A DNA stretch of 64,000 nucleotides from Aquimarina sp. Aq78 (GCF_900299525.1 NZ_OMKA01000031.1:327446-391445); one strand, 5' to 3'; counted from the stretch's first letter, positions 45,535 through 55,213 are shown. Program-made: numbers and translations. Notes: a model not told the origin generated them from the sequence alone.

Positions 45535-48500
45535 ATGGATAAAACCACAAATAAGTATTTGATAAGTGCATTACTCATCGGAGTGGTTTTTCATGGTGCG
45601 ACTATTTTTTTTACGCTAGAGTCTACATATGATGCGTTAATTCATTTGTTTTTTGGAAATCATTACGCCAATAATTGGTTTGAACCCTGGAACTATAGTT
45701 GGTATACAGGTTTTACAGTAATGGGATATCCACCATTAGTACATCAAAGTATTGGATTGTTCTCTTATATTGGTGGGCTTAAATTTGGTTTGTTTACCGT
45801 GGCTATTATAGCCATCATTCTTTTTATAACAGGAATATACCGTTTTGCCTTAGTACTTACCTCTAATAGAAAGGTTGCAGGATATACAGCTATACTTGCA
45901 GTGTTTTCTTCTGCTTTTATAGAGACGCTACATATTTTTGGACAATTACCAAGCATTATAGGGCTTTCAATCCTATTGCATGCGTTACCCGAAATTTATC
46001 TATGGCTTAAAATTGGGAAATATAAATATTTATTAAATGCTTTGAGCCTTTTAGCGGTTACAGTGACTTCTCATCATGTAACCCCAATTTTTGGGATGGT
46101 ATTCTTTATTTTTCCGCTTATAGGTATGGTAATCATGGATGTTTCCAGAGAAAAAGCAGGTTCATATAAAGAAATTAGGTTTTTGATGTTTTTACAAAGC
46201 TTTCTTTCTCTTTTTAAAAGAATTGTAGGTTTTGGTTTTGGATCATTACTATTAATTATTGTTTGTATTCTTCCGTATTGGATTAATACTAAGAATAATC
46301 CGATTACTCAAGTACCCATACCACATGGATCGAGAGATAATTTTTTCGAAGTCACTTCATCAGGGTTAGTGTTCTTTTTGATCCCATGGGGGATTTTGTT
46401 ATTCTTATTACCTTATATATGGTATCGATTCTACAGTAAGCGGTATTTGTTTTTTGGGTTGTCGATAACGCTTTTAACGATCTTGGGAACAGGAGGGACA
46501 ACTCCAATCCCCAGAATAATGTTGGGCGAAAATGCTTTTAATATCCTAACGCTAGACAGGTTTACATTATGGGCCTCTATTATGGCCTTGCCTATGTTTG
46601 GTGAATTTAGTTATCGATTTATAGAAGGAGATTTAAAACAAAAAATTCAAGAAAAATACGGAGGCGTATATCATAGGATTTTGGGAGGATTATTTACAGG
46701 AGTTCTTGTTTTTACAACATTTTTTACGATGAGCCTGGGATACTTTAGGCCTTCACAACCGCAAAAAATTAAAATGCTTCCTATCTTAAATTTTTTAAGC
46801 CAGGATCAACATGATCAATGGAGGTATCTTCCTTTGGGATTTGGAGATCAGATGGCATGGCTTTCTGCTCAAACTAAAGCAATGACGGTTGATGGCAATT
46901 ATCATTCTGCCAGGAGATTACCAGAGTTAACAACCAGAGCGGTAGAACGTTTAGAAAATTCAAAATTTAGAGGAGTAGAAGGCATTGGCTCTCTGCAACA
47001 ATTTCTTACTGTTCCCGAGAAATATAATTTAAAGTATGTGTTTTCTAATGATAAGTTTTATGACCCTATCTTATATTTCTGTGGCTGGCAGAGGCTGCGA
47101 CAATTAGAAAACGGGATTATGGTTTGGGAAAAATTAAATGTTCCTCCGTTATCCAGTATTTTACCCAAAGAAGATGTTCCCACGTTTCAAAAATTAATGT
47201 GGGGTTTAATTCCATTATGCACTGTGTTATTGGCATTTATTATTAATATACAATTGATATGGGTTCATGCATTAAAATCAAGGTATAAAAGTTTTCCAGT
47301 ATATTTTAAGTTTGGAATACACTATAAGGAATTTCAAAAATCAATTTTTAAAGCATCTTATCTATGGGGATTCCTAATGTTGATTTTTACGGGATATGGT
47401 TTTTATTTGATATACATAAAAAATGTAAAACAGATACACCCTGTTAATGTAACAGAATCATATTATGATGCATTGGATTTTAAAGAATTTGAACGAGCAT
47501 ATTCTTATCTGGATCCGAAAAGTAATAAAACTATGGATCAATATATGTTAGAGGTTGCTGTAACAGATGGATTATTAAGCTCATATGCCAAATTAAATGA
47601 GATTAATGTAGACATTATTGCACAAACTGATAGTACGGCCAAAGCTAAAGTAATTACTTATTGGATCACTCCATTAGAAAAAATAGAAAAAATATTTTAT
47701 CATAAGTTGGTAAAATATGGCAAAAAGTGGTTTGTAAAGCCATTACCATATGATTTGGATATTCCTCCGGATCAATTATTTGCAGAAAACATCACTGCTT
47801 TTTATAATCATGGAAGACGTAGAGTTAGTTCTGAACAGACCTACCACGAAGATGTTCTTAAACAACCTGTATTAGAGGTATTATCGGCAAAAATTATTGA
47901 ATGTAGTGATCAATATAGCCTTATAGGCGAAATACAAAATATCGATAATATACCAGCAGATGTTGTAATCACTGGCACATTATATAATAGTAATGATGAA
48001 AAATTAGCAAGATATAATGCCAAACATCAAATGAAACATAAATTAATGCCTAAGGAAATTACTAGTTTCCGTATTAATTTTGAAGGAATTGCCTGGATAG
48101 ATAAAGAGGACCATAAGCCTAAAACTTTTGACCCTGATCAGTTTACAGCGATGAAATTTGATGAAAAACCTGCTAAATTCAACTTGCAATGTGCAGGAAA
48201 TGTAACAACAGTAGATTTATATAAAGGAGTTGCAATTAATGAACTTTCTATAAATAATGATCATGTAGAAGGAGTTTTATTTAACTCTGGACTAGAAGAG
48301 GTTACTATTCCTTTACTATTAGTTTCTTATTACAATAAGGATCATGAACTAGTATGGGTAGATCATCAATATTTACCAGAAGGTATTCGCCCACAACGTA
48401 AACAATATTTTGATTATCAGTTGTTGGATTTATCAGGAGTAAATACTATTAATAAAGATTTGAAGAACGTTTTTGTAAATGGACTATTAAATACTTTAAT

Positions 48501-48624
48501 TAGTGATAAAGTGGTTCCCAGTAGAAAAGTTGAACACCAATCAGCACAATTTTTACCAATAGAAGGAAAAGGGTTTAGTTATATTAAATTTGAAATTAAT
48601 ACGTATATCGGAGCACCAAATTAA
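45535..48624 (+). CDS. Large GT-C-like membrane glycosyltransferase/polymerase candidate (1029 aa)
   Basis: Residues 1 to about 400 contain around ten transmembrane helices with an early acidic loop (FTLESTYDALIHLFFGNHYA), and resemble the 6-pyruvoyl-tetrahydropterin-synthase-related/GT-C-like membrane family. A long extracytoplasmic loop with HSARRLPELTTRA follows, then two more helices (about 545-570 and 605-630), an NTF2-like domain (about 640-760, YYDALDFKEFERAYSYL) and one or two beta domains to the end. GT-C enzymes use lipid-linked sugars outside the inner membrane. The gene overlaps the next by one base (TAATG), so the three genes to 51403 are translationally coupled. Exact chemistry is unknown. 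Confidence 0.8.
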   Translation: MDKTTNKYLISALLIGVVFHGATIFFTLESTYDALIHLFFGNHYANNWFEPWNYSWYTGFTVMGYPPLVHQSIGLFSYIGGLKFGLFTVAIIAIILFITGIYRFALVLTSNRKVAGYTAILAVFSSAFIETLHIFGQLPSIIGLSILLHALPEIYLWLKIGKYKYLLNALSLLAVTVTSHHVTPIFGMVFFIFPLIGMVIMDVSREKAGSYKEIRFLMFLQSFLSLFKRIVGFGFGSLLLIIVCILPYWINTKNNPITQVPIPHGSRDNFFEVTSSGLVFFLIPWGILLFLLPYIWYRFYSKRYLFFGLSITLLTILGTGGTTPIPRIMLGENAFNILTLDRFTLWASIMALPMFGEFSYRFIEGDLKQKIQEKYGGVYHRILGGLFTGVLVFTTFFTMSLGYFRPSQPQKIKMLPILNFLSQDQHDQWRYLPLGFGDQMAWLSAQTKAMTVDGNYHSARRLPELTTRAVERLENSKFRGVEGIGSLQQFLTVPEKYNLKYVFSNDKFYDPILYFCGWQRLRQLENGIMVWEKLNVPPLSSILPKEDVPTFQKLMWGLIPLCTVLLAFIINIQLIWVHALKSRYKSFPVYFKFGIHYKEFQKSIFKASYLWGFLMLIFTGYGFYLIYIKNVKQIHPVNVTESYYDALDFKEFERAYSYLDPKSNKTMDQYMLEVAVTDGLLSSYAKLNEINVDIIAQTDSTAKAKVITYWITPLEKIEKIFYHKLVKYGKKWFVKPLPYDLDIPPDQLFAENITAFYNHGRRRVSSEQTYHEDVLKQPVLEVLSAKIIECSDQYSLIGEIQNIDNIPADVVITGTLYNSNDEKLARYNAKHQMKHKLMPKEITSFRINFEGIAWIDKEDHKPKTFDPDQFTAMKFDEKPAKFNLQCAGNVTTVDLYKGVAINELSINNDHVEGVLFNSGLEEVTIPLLLVSYYNKDHELVWVDHQYLPEGIRPQRKQYFDYQLLDLSGVNTINKDLKNVFVNGLLNTLISDKVVPSRKVEHQSAQFLPIEGKGFSYIKFEINTYIGAPN

Positions 48625-49859
48625 TGAAGCTAAGAAAGAAATATATTATTCTATTACTGCTAGGGTCATTAATTTGTACCATAAGTATAGCTTTTACGAC
48701 TGTTCTAGAAAAAACAGATGAGGTTTCTGCAGTGTTATTAACCAAAGAAAGAGTGTTTGAAGCAGGAAATACTATTGTGTTAGATTTTAAACTTAGTATA
48801 CCTGTTCGGACTCAACTTTTTATACATTCCTCTTTTGGAAGCAATGTTATCGATTCTGATAAACAGAATACAGCTCATTTTGTCGTTCCAGAGTTTATGG
48901 CAAAGAAAAAAGGGTTAGTATCGTATACCTTACTTGGTGAGTCAGGGAGTTTATATGAAGGTGAAATACGCATTATATCTAATACCAAAACAAAAGTGCA
49001 TTTAGAATCCTATATTGGGCCTCCTAGTATCATAGCAGGAGGAGAAGATTATACAATGCAAATTATCGTTCCTACTGATTCTTATGATAATCCATTGCCG
49101 GATAGTACAGCAGTATTGATTAGACATCAATTTTTAGATATAGAAAAAGAAAGCATATTACAAAGCAAAGATATGATAGGTTGGGTAAACATATTCTCTT
49201 ACGATCAATCAGGACGAATATTATTGTTTTCGAAAGTTGGCGGGACGGTTTCTAAGGAGTTTTCTGTTGAGGTATATCCTTCGTTACCAGAAAATTTTGA
49301 GATTAGAAGTAATCGAAAACATGCATATGCAGATGGTAATCAAATTACAGAGTTTATTACTTCTATTATAAAAGATGAATATGGCAATATAGTAAGTGAT
49401 GGCTCCCTTGTTAAATTTATAATTAAAGATGCAAAAGGCTTACTATTGCATACACAAGGAAGTACTGTTAATGGCCAGGCAGTAGGTAAAATTTTACATC
49501 CCGATCATAAAGATACGTGGCAGATTAAAGCCTATGTGCCGGGCATGGCAGAGAGCAATACATTAACTATAGCATATACCCAGGTTTTGGATGATTTTGA
49601 AGTAAAATTTGACAACGATAATAGAGAGATTACTATTGGACCTCTGGTAAGTTTTATGGAACAATTGACCTCTGATGGAACTATAGTAAAGATTGATGTT
49701 TTTAAGGATAATCAAAAAATAGAAACTAAAATTAAGACTTCTTCACAAGGACTTGTTAGATTCCTTTTACAGGATGGGTTTTATGCTTCGGGGAACTATG
49801 ATATACAGATCAAAGCCTTAGGAGTACAAAAAGAATTTAAGAATATAAAACTAAGATGA
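48624..49859 (+). CDS. Exported or anchored Ig-like domain protein (411 aa)
   Basis: An N-terminal hydrophobic segment (about 7-25, IILLLLGSLICTISIAF) acts as a signal or anchor. The rest reads as four or so beta-sandwich units; the clearest is an invasin/Big_1-like repeat near 235-330 (AYADGNQITEFITSIIKDEY, NIVSDGSLVKF, NGQAVGKI). It begins on the last base of the membrane glycosyltransferase gene and ends overlapping the GH5-like gene by four bases (ATGA), which argues for a stoichiometric complex in the periplasm. It may be a scaffold or glycan-binding subunit; that is inferred from context. Confidence 0.8.
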   Translation: MKLRKKYIILLLLGSLICTISIAFTTVLEKTDEVSAVLLTKERVFEAGNTIVLDFKLSIPVRTQLFIHSSFGSNVIDSDKQNTAHFVVPEFMAKKKGLVSYTLLGESGSLYEGEIRIISNTKTKVHLESYIGPPSIIAGGEDYTMQIIVPTDSYDNPLPDSTAVLIRHQFLDIEKESILQSKDMIGWVNIFSYDQSGRILLFSKVGGTVSKEFSVEVYPSLPENFEIRSNRKHAYADGNQITEFITSIIKDEYGNIVSDGSLVKFIIKDAKGLLLHTQGSTVNGQAVGKILHPDHKDTWQIKAYVPGMAESNTLTIAYTQVLDDFEVKFDNDNREITIGPLVSFMEQLTSDGTIVKIDVFKDNQKIETKIKTSSQGLVRFLLQDGFYASGNYDIQIKALGVQKEFKNIKLR

Positions 49860-51403
49860 TGGGTTGGAATAGAAACATATATAGATCACTCATCATCATT
49901 TCTTTTGTTGGAGCCATTATATTAATACTCTTTGGTATCAGCCAGACATTATCTTATCTTACTACAGGAGCAGATCGAAGTTCGATGCTACATCTGGCTT
50001 TGCATAAAGAGCAAGTGTATTTGCCCAAATTAAAATGGAAAGACACGATTAACCCCGGGCGACCTATAGAAAAACAGACGCTACAAGATATAGAACAGGA
50101 TTACCTTAATGCATGGTATATACGTAATGCAGCATACCAAACTAATAAGCAAGAGGGAATAGAGGATTACTATACTAAAAGTGCACGCAAACATATTGTT
50201 ACATCATTAGTATCCAACAAGGAAAAAGATATTGCTATACATAGCACCACCACTACTCATAATGTAGCATTAGATTTTTATAGCGCAGATGGCCAATTAG
50301 CAGTTATAACAGATACAGGTGTAAAAGAATATCAAAGAGTTTATCGAGATCATGAACTACTATTAGAAACAGAGTTGCAATCAGACTATCAGGTGATGTT
50401 AATGTTAGAAGATGGTTTTTGGCGAATACGCCATATGGTAAAAGAGAAAAATTATTCATCAGATCCTGTAATGCAAACGAATAACTCGATTAAAGTTATA
50501 GGAGAAAAAATATTTGTAGAAGATAAAGAATACCAGATCAAAGGAATTAATTACTATCCGCAGAAAACACCATGGGATATGTTTGGTGATGATTATGACA
50601 TTAATGTCATTGGTGCCGATTTTGATGTTATTAAGAATGCAGGCTTAAATACGATACGAATTTTTATACCCTATGAAGTTTTTGGAAAAGCTAAGGTGAA
50701 AACAGAAAAATTAGAAAAACTTAAAGAAGTATTAGATAAGGCAGAAGCCAAAAACCTTAAAGTTATTGTTACATTATTTGACTTTTATGGGGATTACTCT
50801 GTATTGGATTGGACATTAACCCATCGCCATGCAGAACAAATTGTAAGTACTTTTACACATCATAAAGCGATCCTGGCCTGGGATATAAAGAACGAACCTA
50901 ATCTGGATTTTGATAGTAGAGGAAAAGAAAATGTATTGGCCTGGCTAAAAGAAATGACTCGCCAAATCAAACAATTCGATCCTAATCATTTGATTACTAT
51001 CGGGTGGTCTGATACAGCATCTGCTAGTTTACTACAGAATGAAGTAGATATTATTTCTTTTCATTATTATCTGGATATCAATACTTTTCCTGAAGCGTAT
51101 ACTGCAATGGGTGCTAAAATTGAGAAACCTATGGTTTTACAAGAATTTGGGCTGTCTTCTAGCAGGGGACTTTGGAGTCCTTTCGGTCCATCAGAAAAAG
51201 GGCAAGCTAATTATTATAAACAATTTCAAGAGATCATTAAACAAGATAACATCCATTATCTCTCCTGGACTTTATATGATTTTGATGAAGTACCTAGTGG
51301 CGTGGTAGGTAAATTACCTTGGCGAAAACATAAACAAAAATACTTTGGGTTTATTGATCGCGATGGAAATAAGAAACCTGCCTTTGAGTTTATAAGTAAG
51401 TAA
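49856..51403 (+). CDS. Membrane-anchored GH5-like glycoside hydrolase with NTF2-like domain (515 aa)
   Basis: One N-terminal transmembrane helix (about 10-35) leads to an NTF2-like domain (about 75-205, IEQDYLNAWYIRNAAY) and a TIM-barrel hydrolase (about 215-510). The acid/base glutamate is in AWDIKNEPN (near 345) and the nucleophile glutamate in VLQEFGLSS (near 430), the spacing and sequence expected for clan GH-A, family 5-like. The barrel would face the periplasm. It is coupled to the Ig-like and GT-C-like genes and followed by a terminator. Hydrolases in glycan export loci often trim or release the polymer. An NTF2-like domain also occurs in the membrane glycosyltransferase two genes upstream. 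Confidence 0.87.
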   Translation: MMGWNRNIYRSLIIISFVGAIILILFGISQTLSYLTTGADRSSMLHLALHKEQVYLPKLKWKDTINPGRPIEKQTLQDIEQDYLNAWYIRNAAYQTNKQEGIEDYYTKSARKHIVTSLVSNKEKDIAIHSTTTTHNVALDFYSADGQLAVITDTGVKEYQRVYRDHELLLETELQSDYQVMLMLEDGFWRIRHMVKEKNYSSDPVMQTNNSIKVIGEKIFVEDKEYQIKGINYYPQKTPWDMFGDDYDINVIGADFDVIKNAGLNTIRIFIPYEVFGKAKVKTEKLEKLKEVLDKAEAKNLKVIVTLFDFYGDYSVLDWTLTHRHAEQIVSTFTHHKAILAWDIKNEPNLDFDSRGKENVLAWLKEMTRQIKQFDPNHLITIGWSDTASASLLQNEVDIISFHYYLDINTFPEAYTAMGAKIEKPMVLQEFGLSSSRGLWSPFGPSEKGQANYYKQFQEIIKQDNIHYLSWTLYDFDEVPSGVVGKLPWRKHKQKYFGFIDRDGNKKPAFEFISK

Positions 51404-51433
51404 AAAACACTTGCACGAGATACAAGTGTTTTT
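51402..51433 (+). terminator. Intrinsic terminator after the GT-C/Ig/GH5 operon
   Basis: AAAAACACTTG (51403-51413) pairs perfectly with CAAGTGTTTTT (51423-51433) around a 9-nt loop and ends in a T run. It begins at the stop codon and may also serve the minus-strand gene ending at 51494. Confidence 0.85.
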
Positions 51434-51493
51434 ACAGTTACGACAAATCATTAAGTTTGGGGCAATCCTGCCAATATAGAAGCAGAAATATTT

Positions 51494-52711
51494 TTATAAA
51501 GAAGCCCCTTTATATGTCTTTTCAATTTTACGTGCGTTATTTTTTTTAATAGCATTAAACTGCTCTATATACATTGCTGTAATTTTACTCATTGGTAAGG
51601 CAGTTGCTGCTTTATAATTTGCTTGTCCTAAAGCAGTACGATATGCAGGGTCCAAGACTATTTTTTCGATAGCATCGGCCAGGCTATCTACACTTTCTGG
51701 ATTAAAGAATTCTCCTTGGTATCCTTCGTCTTTTACTAATAAACTTAGATCTCCTAAATCTGGCATAACCACTGCTTTACCATAACTTCCTGCTTGATGT
51801 AATACACCAGAACTACCTGTTGTAGAGGTATAAGGAAACACGACCATTGCACTTTCTGCAAAGATTCGAGGTACATCTGCCTCTTCTACATAACCAGTAA
51901 AAGTGAGTTGAGGTACATCTGTATATTTTTCTTTCATCGATTGTAGATATCCAATAACATTAGGATTATCGGTCCCAGCAATTACAATCTCTAAATCAAT
52001 ATTTGTTCTTGATCGTATTTTTTCTACCGCTTCAATCATGATTTCTACTTTTTTGTAGGTGCCAAATTTACCAAAAGTCATAATCTGCAATGGACCTTCT
52101 GGAAGCGTGTATTTTGGTTCTTCGGGTATTTCAAAAGTTCCATGAGGAATCTGTACTACATTTTCAGTTTTATATTTCGCTTTTAAAATATGTACATACT
52201 TGTCAATAGTAACAGCAACGATATCAGCAGATAAAATAAACCGGGTAAGTGTTGTTCCTATCCCGTTATAGATTTTTTGTAAAACTTTATTTTTTGTAAA
52301 CCCGGAGCTTTCCAGATCTACTTGCTCCATAATATTGTGTAACAGAACTATAGTTGGTATTTTGTTAAAGACACAACGCTTGGGTAATAATAAACCAAGT
52401 GCTGCAGCTATTTTTTTATCTCCGAATTTCATAAACTGAAGATTGAACAATATCGCATCTGGACGAGTTTGTCTAATAGCTTTCATAACAGAGAAGATGT
52501 TACTATAGCTATTAAATTTCCAACATTGCTTAACGACTACATTACATCCTTTTTCTTCAAAAACTGTATCAGCATCTTTAGGAGATACATCGGTTAATAA
52601 AATAAGTTCGGATACCTCGGTATGCTGTCTAAAATGTTTTACCAGGTGATATGCATATTCATTTAAAGTTACTTTACTAGGTGGATATGCTGTTACAATT
52701 GCTAATTTCAT
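51494..52711 (-). CDS. GT4-family glycosyltransferase (405 aa)
   Basis: A GT-B fold retaining glycosyltransferase. The N-terminal half starts MKLAIVTAYPPSKVTLNEYA. The C-terminal half has LQIMTFGKFGTYKKVEIMIEA near 217, VIAGTDNP, and the family motif VVFPYTSTTGSSGVLHQAGS near 305, where the donor phosphate is bound. There is no membrane segment, so it works at the cytoplasmic face of the membrane. It is alone on its strand between a terminator and a 407 bp gap that carries repeat copy B. In this locus it probably adds a sugar to a lipid-linked repeat unit; the sugar is unknown. Confidence 0.9.
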   Translation of the reverse strand: MKLAIVTAYPPSKVTLNEYAYHLVKHFRQHTEVSELILLTDVSPKDADTVFEEKGCNVVVKQCWKFNSYSNIFSVMKAIRQTRPDAILFNLQFMKFGDKKIAAALGLLLPKRCVFNKIPTIVLLHNIMEQVDLESSGFTKNKVLQKIYNGIGTTLTRFILSADIVAVTIDKYVHILKAKYKTENVVQIPHGTFEIPEEPKYTLPEGPLQIMTFGKFGTYKKVEIMIEAVEKIRSRTNIDLEIVIAGTDNPNVIGYLQSMKEKYTDVPQLTFTGYVEEADVPRIFAESAMVVFPYTSTTGSSGVLHQAGSYGKAVVMPDLGDLSLLVKDEGYQGEFFNPESVDSLADAIEKIVLDPAYRTALGQANYKAATALPMSKITAMYIEQFNAIKKNNARKIEKTYKGASL

Positions 52712-53118
52712 CTGTTGAATTTTGTATTCTTTTTTAGAAACAGACAGAGACGAATTAAAATCGAGTAGAAATCTTGTTGGTTAACAGGTTTCAAGATTTT
52801 AGGACGAATGGGGTACGTCTTTACTTTTTTGATATAAGAGTATGTTTAAACACCTTACTTCCTGAAAAAGAATACTTCAAGAACTTGGCTTCGATTCAAA
52901 AAAGAGTATTTATCTCGATAAACCTATGTTTTGAACCATTGCCAAAACCTTAAACTAGTCATCTTCAGTTTGTATTCTGTTTAAACATGCTCTAATAAAC
53001 TACAATTTATAATAACCTGACAACAAAAACAACTGAAACGTAAGAAGAATAACTATAATGTTGTCGATTAGAAAGAGTTTTGTAAATGTTACAGATACTA
53101 GACTTATATAACTAGAGG
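52712..53118. other. Non-coding gap with repeat copy B
   Basis: 407 bp without a plausible gene. It contains AACCTATGTTTTGA (52921-52934) and the 53-nt repeat copy B (52943-52995), related to sequences upstream of the first GT2 gene. It should also contain the promoter of the GT4 gene. Confidence 0.5.
52943..52995. repeat. 53-nt intergenic repeat, copy B
   Basis: Matches 45434-45486 without gaps at 39 of 53 positions by my count. Here AACCTATGTTTTGA ends 8 bp before the repeat, whereas in copy A its counterpart is about 60 bp away, so one copy has gained or lost about 50 bp. Confidence 0.55.
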
Positions 53119-53418
53119 TTAGTAATTTTCTCTAAAAATATGATCTGCTTTATTTTTTTTGAAAGCATTTGCTATTACATTATTTTCTTTGCCTAAAACA
53201 AAAAGTATTTTACTTCTTCTATTGGCTTTTGCATAGATTTCTTTTAAAACTTTTATTGCTTTTTTGTCGATTTTTTTTACTTTTTTTAAAGACATGACTA
53301 CTTCTTCATAATGATCTAATAAGTAGTCAAAATGATTTTTTACTACTTCTGTATTATCCAAAGTAAAGTTTCCTATGACTTCAAATGTTCCTGAGGTATT
53401 TATTATTTGTAGTTTCAT
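53119..53418 (-). CDS. STAS-domain protein lacking the phospho-acceptor serine (99 aa)
   Basis: The whole protein is one STAS (anti-sigma-factor-antagonist-like) domain: strand, NFTLDNTEVVKNHF, VVMSLKKVKKID, then KKAIKVLKEIYAKANRR and FVLGKE. It aligns residue for residue with the 98-aa neighbour, but at position 53, where that protein has the serine normally phosphorylated in SpoIIAA-type proteins, this one has Lys (KKIDKKAI). It may therefore be a constitutive or decoy form. It is 30 bp downstream of its paralogue in the same direction. The partner kinase or phosphatase is not in the window. Confidence 0.82.
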   Translation of the reverse strand: MKLQIINTSGTFEVIGNFTLDNTEVVKNHFDYLLDHYEEVVMSLKKVKKIDKKAIKVLKEIYAKANRRSKILFVLGKENNVIANAFKKNKADHIFRENY

Positions 53419-53448
53419 GATGTTTTATATTTGGGGGAGTGTTATATG

Positions 53449-53745
53449 TTATACGAAATCACTTCTTAGTATGTAACTTACTTTACCAAAAGCATTACTT
53501 ATTTTTTTGTTTTCTTTTCCAATGATGTAAAAAATCTTGTTGCTTTCCATAGCATTTCTGAATAACTTGGTCAATACCGTAACACCTGAAGCATCAATTT
53601 TTTTAACCTTATCAATACACAATATCACTTTATCAGAATTAGATAATAGCTTCTCAAAATGATGCTGTAGCGATTTGGTGTTTTCTGCTACAATACTTCC
53701 TTTAATTTCAAAAATTCCTTGGTTTTTAGTAATTCTTAAAGCCAT
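53449..53745 (-). CDS. STAS-domain protein with conserved serine (98 aa)
   Basis: A single STAS domain: IFEIKGSIVAENTKSLQHHF, VILCIDKVKKIDASGVTVL and FYIIGKENKKIS. The DASG segment (Ser53) is the typical phospho-acceptor site of anti-sigma factor antagonists, where phosphorylation by a serine kinase breaks partner binding. Similar small STAS proteins occur in exopolysaccharide loci, where they control synthesis. It lies 86 bp after the flippase gene and 30 bp before the serine-less paralogue, so the pair is likely cotranscribed with the flippase. Its target is unknown. Confidence 0.85.
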   Translation of the reverse strand: MALRITKNQGIFEIKGSIVAENTKSLQHHFEKLLSNSDKVILCIDKVKKIDASGVTVLTKLFRNAMESNKIFYIIGKENKKISNAFGKVSYILRSDFV

Positions 53746-53831
53746 AACTTCTGGTTTTAATGGTTATTAATATTTCAAAGATGGATCAATTTTTTTGCAT
53801 CTCTACGCTAAATCTGTTGAGGTGCAAATAT

Positions 53832-55100
53832 CTATCGATGAATTGATTTAATTGTTCGTTGAGCTTTTTTTAGATAGCTTAAAAAAAAGAAGATTTGAAA
53901 TATGAGAAGAATAGCCATTGCTATTATTTGCATAATAACAATATCAGATAATGTGTCGTGAAAGAATATGATAAGTACCACTTGCAAAACCCCAAGTAAC
54001 GCCGATAATATAACAGGTATATATTGATCTAAGGATAAAAAATAATAGGCAAAAATGTTAGAAATAGCAAAAAGCGAAGTTGCAATTGCATATTTCCACA
54101 GTAGTGGCGCAACACTTAAGTATTCTGAGCCAAACATGATATTGATCACGAATTCGGGAAATAGGTAACATCCCAGAACAATTGATGCCGAAAGTAGTGT
54201 GATATAGAATACATATTTAAATAATATAGGAGCATGAGGCTCTCCTTCTTTTTGTTTTTCTACTACCTTGGGTAATAGTAACATCACAAACATCCAGGCC
54301 ACAAAATAAACCACTCTGCCAATCAATGCTAATGATGCATACAGACCTGCCTCATAGGTTTCAAAATAATGTTTAACCATTAGGATGTCACTATTGTTGA
54401 TTATGATTTGGGTAAACTCATAGAAAGCTGTTAGCAAGAAAAACTTAATGATATATTTAGATTCTGCAGGTGGTAGTTTATGCTTTTTTGTGATCTCTAT
54501 ATCTTGAGAACGAAAAGGTAACAACCCAAACAAAAAAGAAATAGCAATACCCAAAGCTACCAAAATAGAAGACTGTAAACCTAAGGTATATATCAAAATA
54601 AGAGTAATAACCAACCTGCTTAACATCTCTCCCTGATAGGTGATTGCAAGACTGTCAAACTTTTTACTACCCTGAAACACTCCTCTGTTTACACTCATTA
54701 TGAAATAAATAGGTACGCCAATCCCAAAAATGGTAAACATAACAGAGGATTGAGTATTAAAAAGTACTTGAAGTTGTTTGGAAAAAATAAGTAAGAGAGC
54801 GCCAAAGATAACTCCAACAATACTTGAATATTTATAAATAATATTGATAAAACTTTTAAATATTGAATCCTCAAAAAGAACAGAAAACTTGGCAGTTGAT
54901 AGCTGAAATGTCATCGCTATAAATGATAAAACCAAAAGAAAAGTAATTAATAATGCTGCATCTGCAAATTGTTCTGGACCTAAAATTCTACCTAATATCA
55001 AATTGTATAGATAGTTTCCGCCATTAACAATGATAACGCTGATCATAAATTTTTGTTCAGCACTTAATTTCTTTAAAGCAGTATTAAGAATCATATTCAT
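53832..55100 (-). CDS. Polysaccharide flippase (Wzx/MATE-like, 422 aa)
   Basis: Twelve or so transmembrane helices with the MVF/MATE-like start ALKKLSAEQKFMISVIIVNGGNYLYNLILGRILGPEQFA, broken here at natural features: a short basic lead, then a helix, then LGRILGPEQFAD, the classic flippase loop. Later SVNRGVFQGSKKFD (near 140) is another family mark. Such proteins move lipid-linked sugar repeats across the inner membrane. It lies 113 bp after the large secreted protein gene, past a hairpin at 55167-55196, and before the STAS pair. It supports the view that this locus exports a glycan. Confidence 0.87.
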   Translation of the reverse strand: MNMILNTALKKLSAEQKFMISVIIVNGGNYLYNLILGRILGPEQFADAALLITFLLVLSFIAMTFQLSTAKFSVLFEDSIFKSFINIIYKYSSIVGVIFGALLLIFSKQLQVLFNTQSSVMFTIFGIGVPIYFIMSVNRGVFQGSKKFDSLAITYQGEMLSRLVITLILIYTLGLQSSILVALGIAISFLFGLLPFRSQDIEITKKHKLPPAESKYIIKFFLLTAFYEFTQIIINNSDILMVKHYFETYEAGLYASLALIGRVVYFVAWMFVMLLLPKVVEKQKEGEPHAPILFKYVFYITLLSASIVLGCYLFPEFVINIMFGSEYLSVAPLLWKYAIATSLFAISNIFAYYFLSLDQYIPVILSALLGVLQVVLIIFFHDTLSDIVIMQIIAMAILLIFQIFFFLSYLKKAQRTIKSIHR

Positions 55101-55166
55101 AAAGTTAGTTTTTAATTTTCCAACCTTTACATTTTATACTAAAAATATTCTCTTTTTGATAAAACC

Positions 55167-55196
55167 ACTATACCACCTATTTTTAGGTAGTATAGT
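55167..55196 (-). terminator. Terminator after the 1341-aa gene
   Basis: ACTATACCACCTA (55167-55179) and TAGGTAGTATAGT (55184-55196) form a 13-bp stem with a 4-nt loop. The one mismatch is a G-U wobble in the minus-strand RNA, which then runs into GGTTTTATC. This favours termination of the minus-strand gene ending at 55214. Confidence 0.7.
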
Positions 55197-55213
55197 AGCT
55201 TTATTGACTATTG

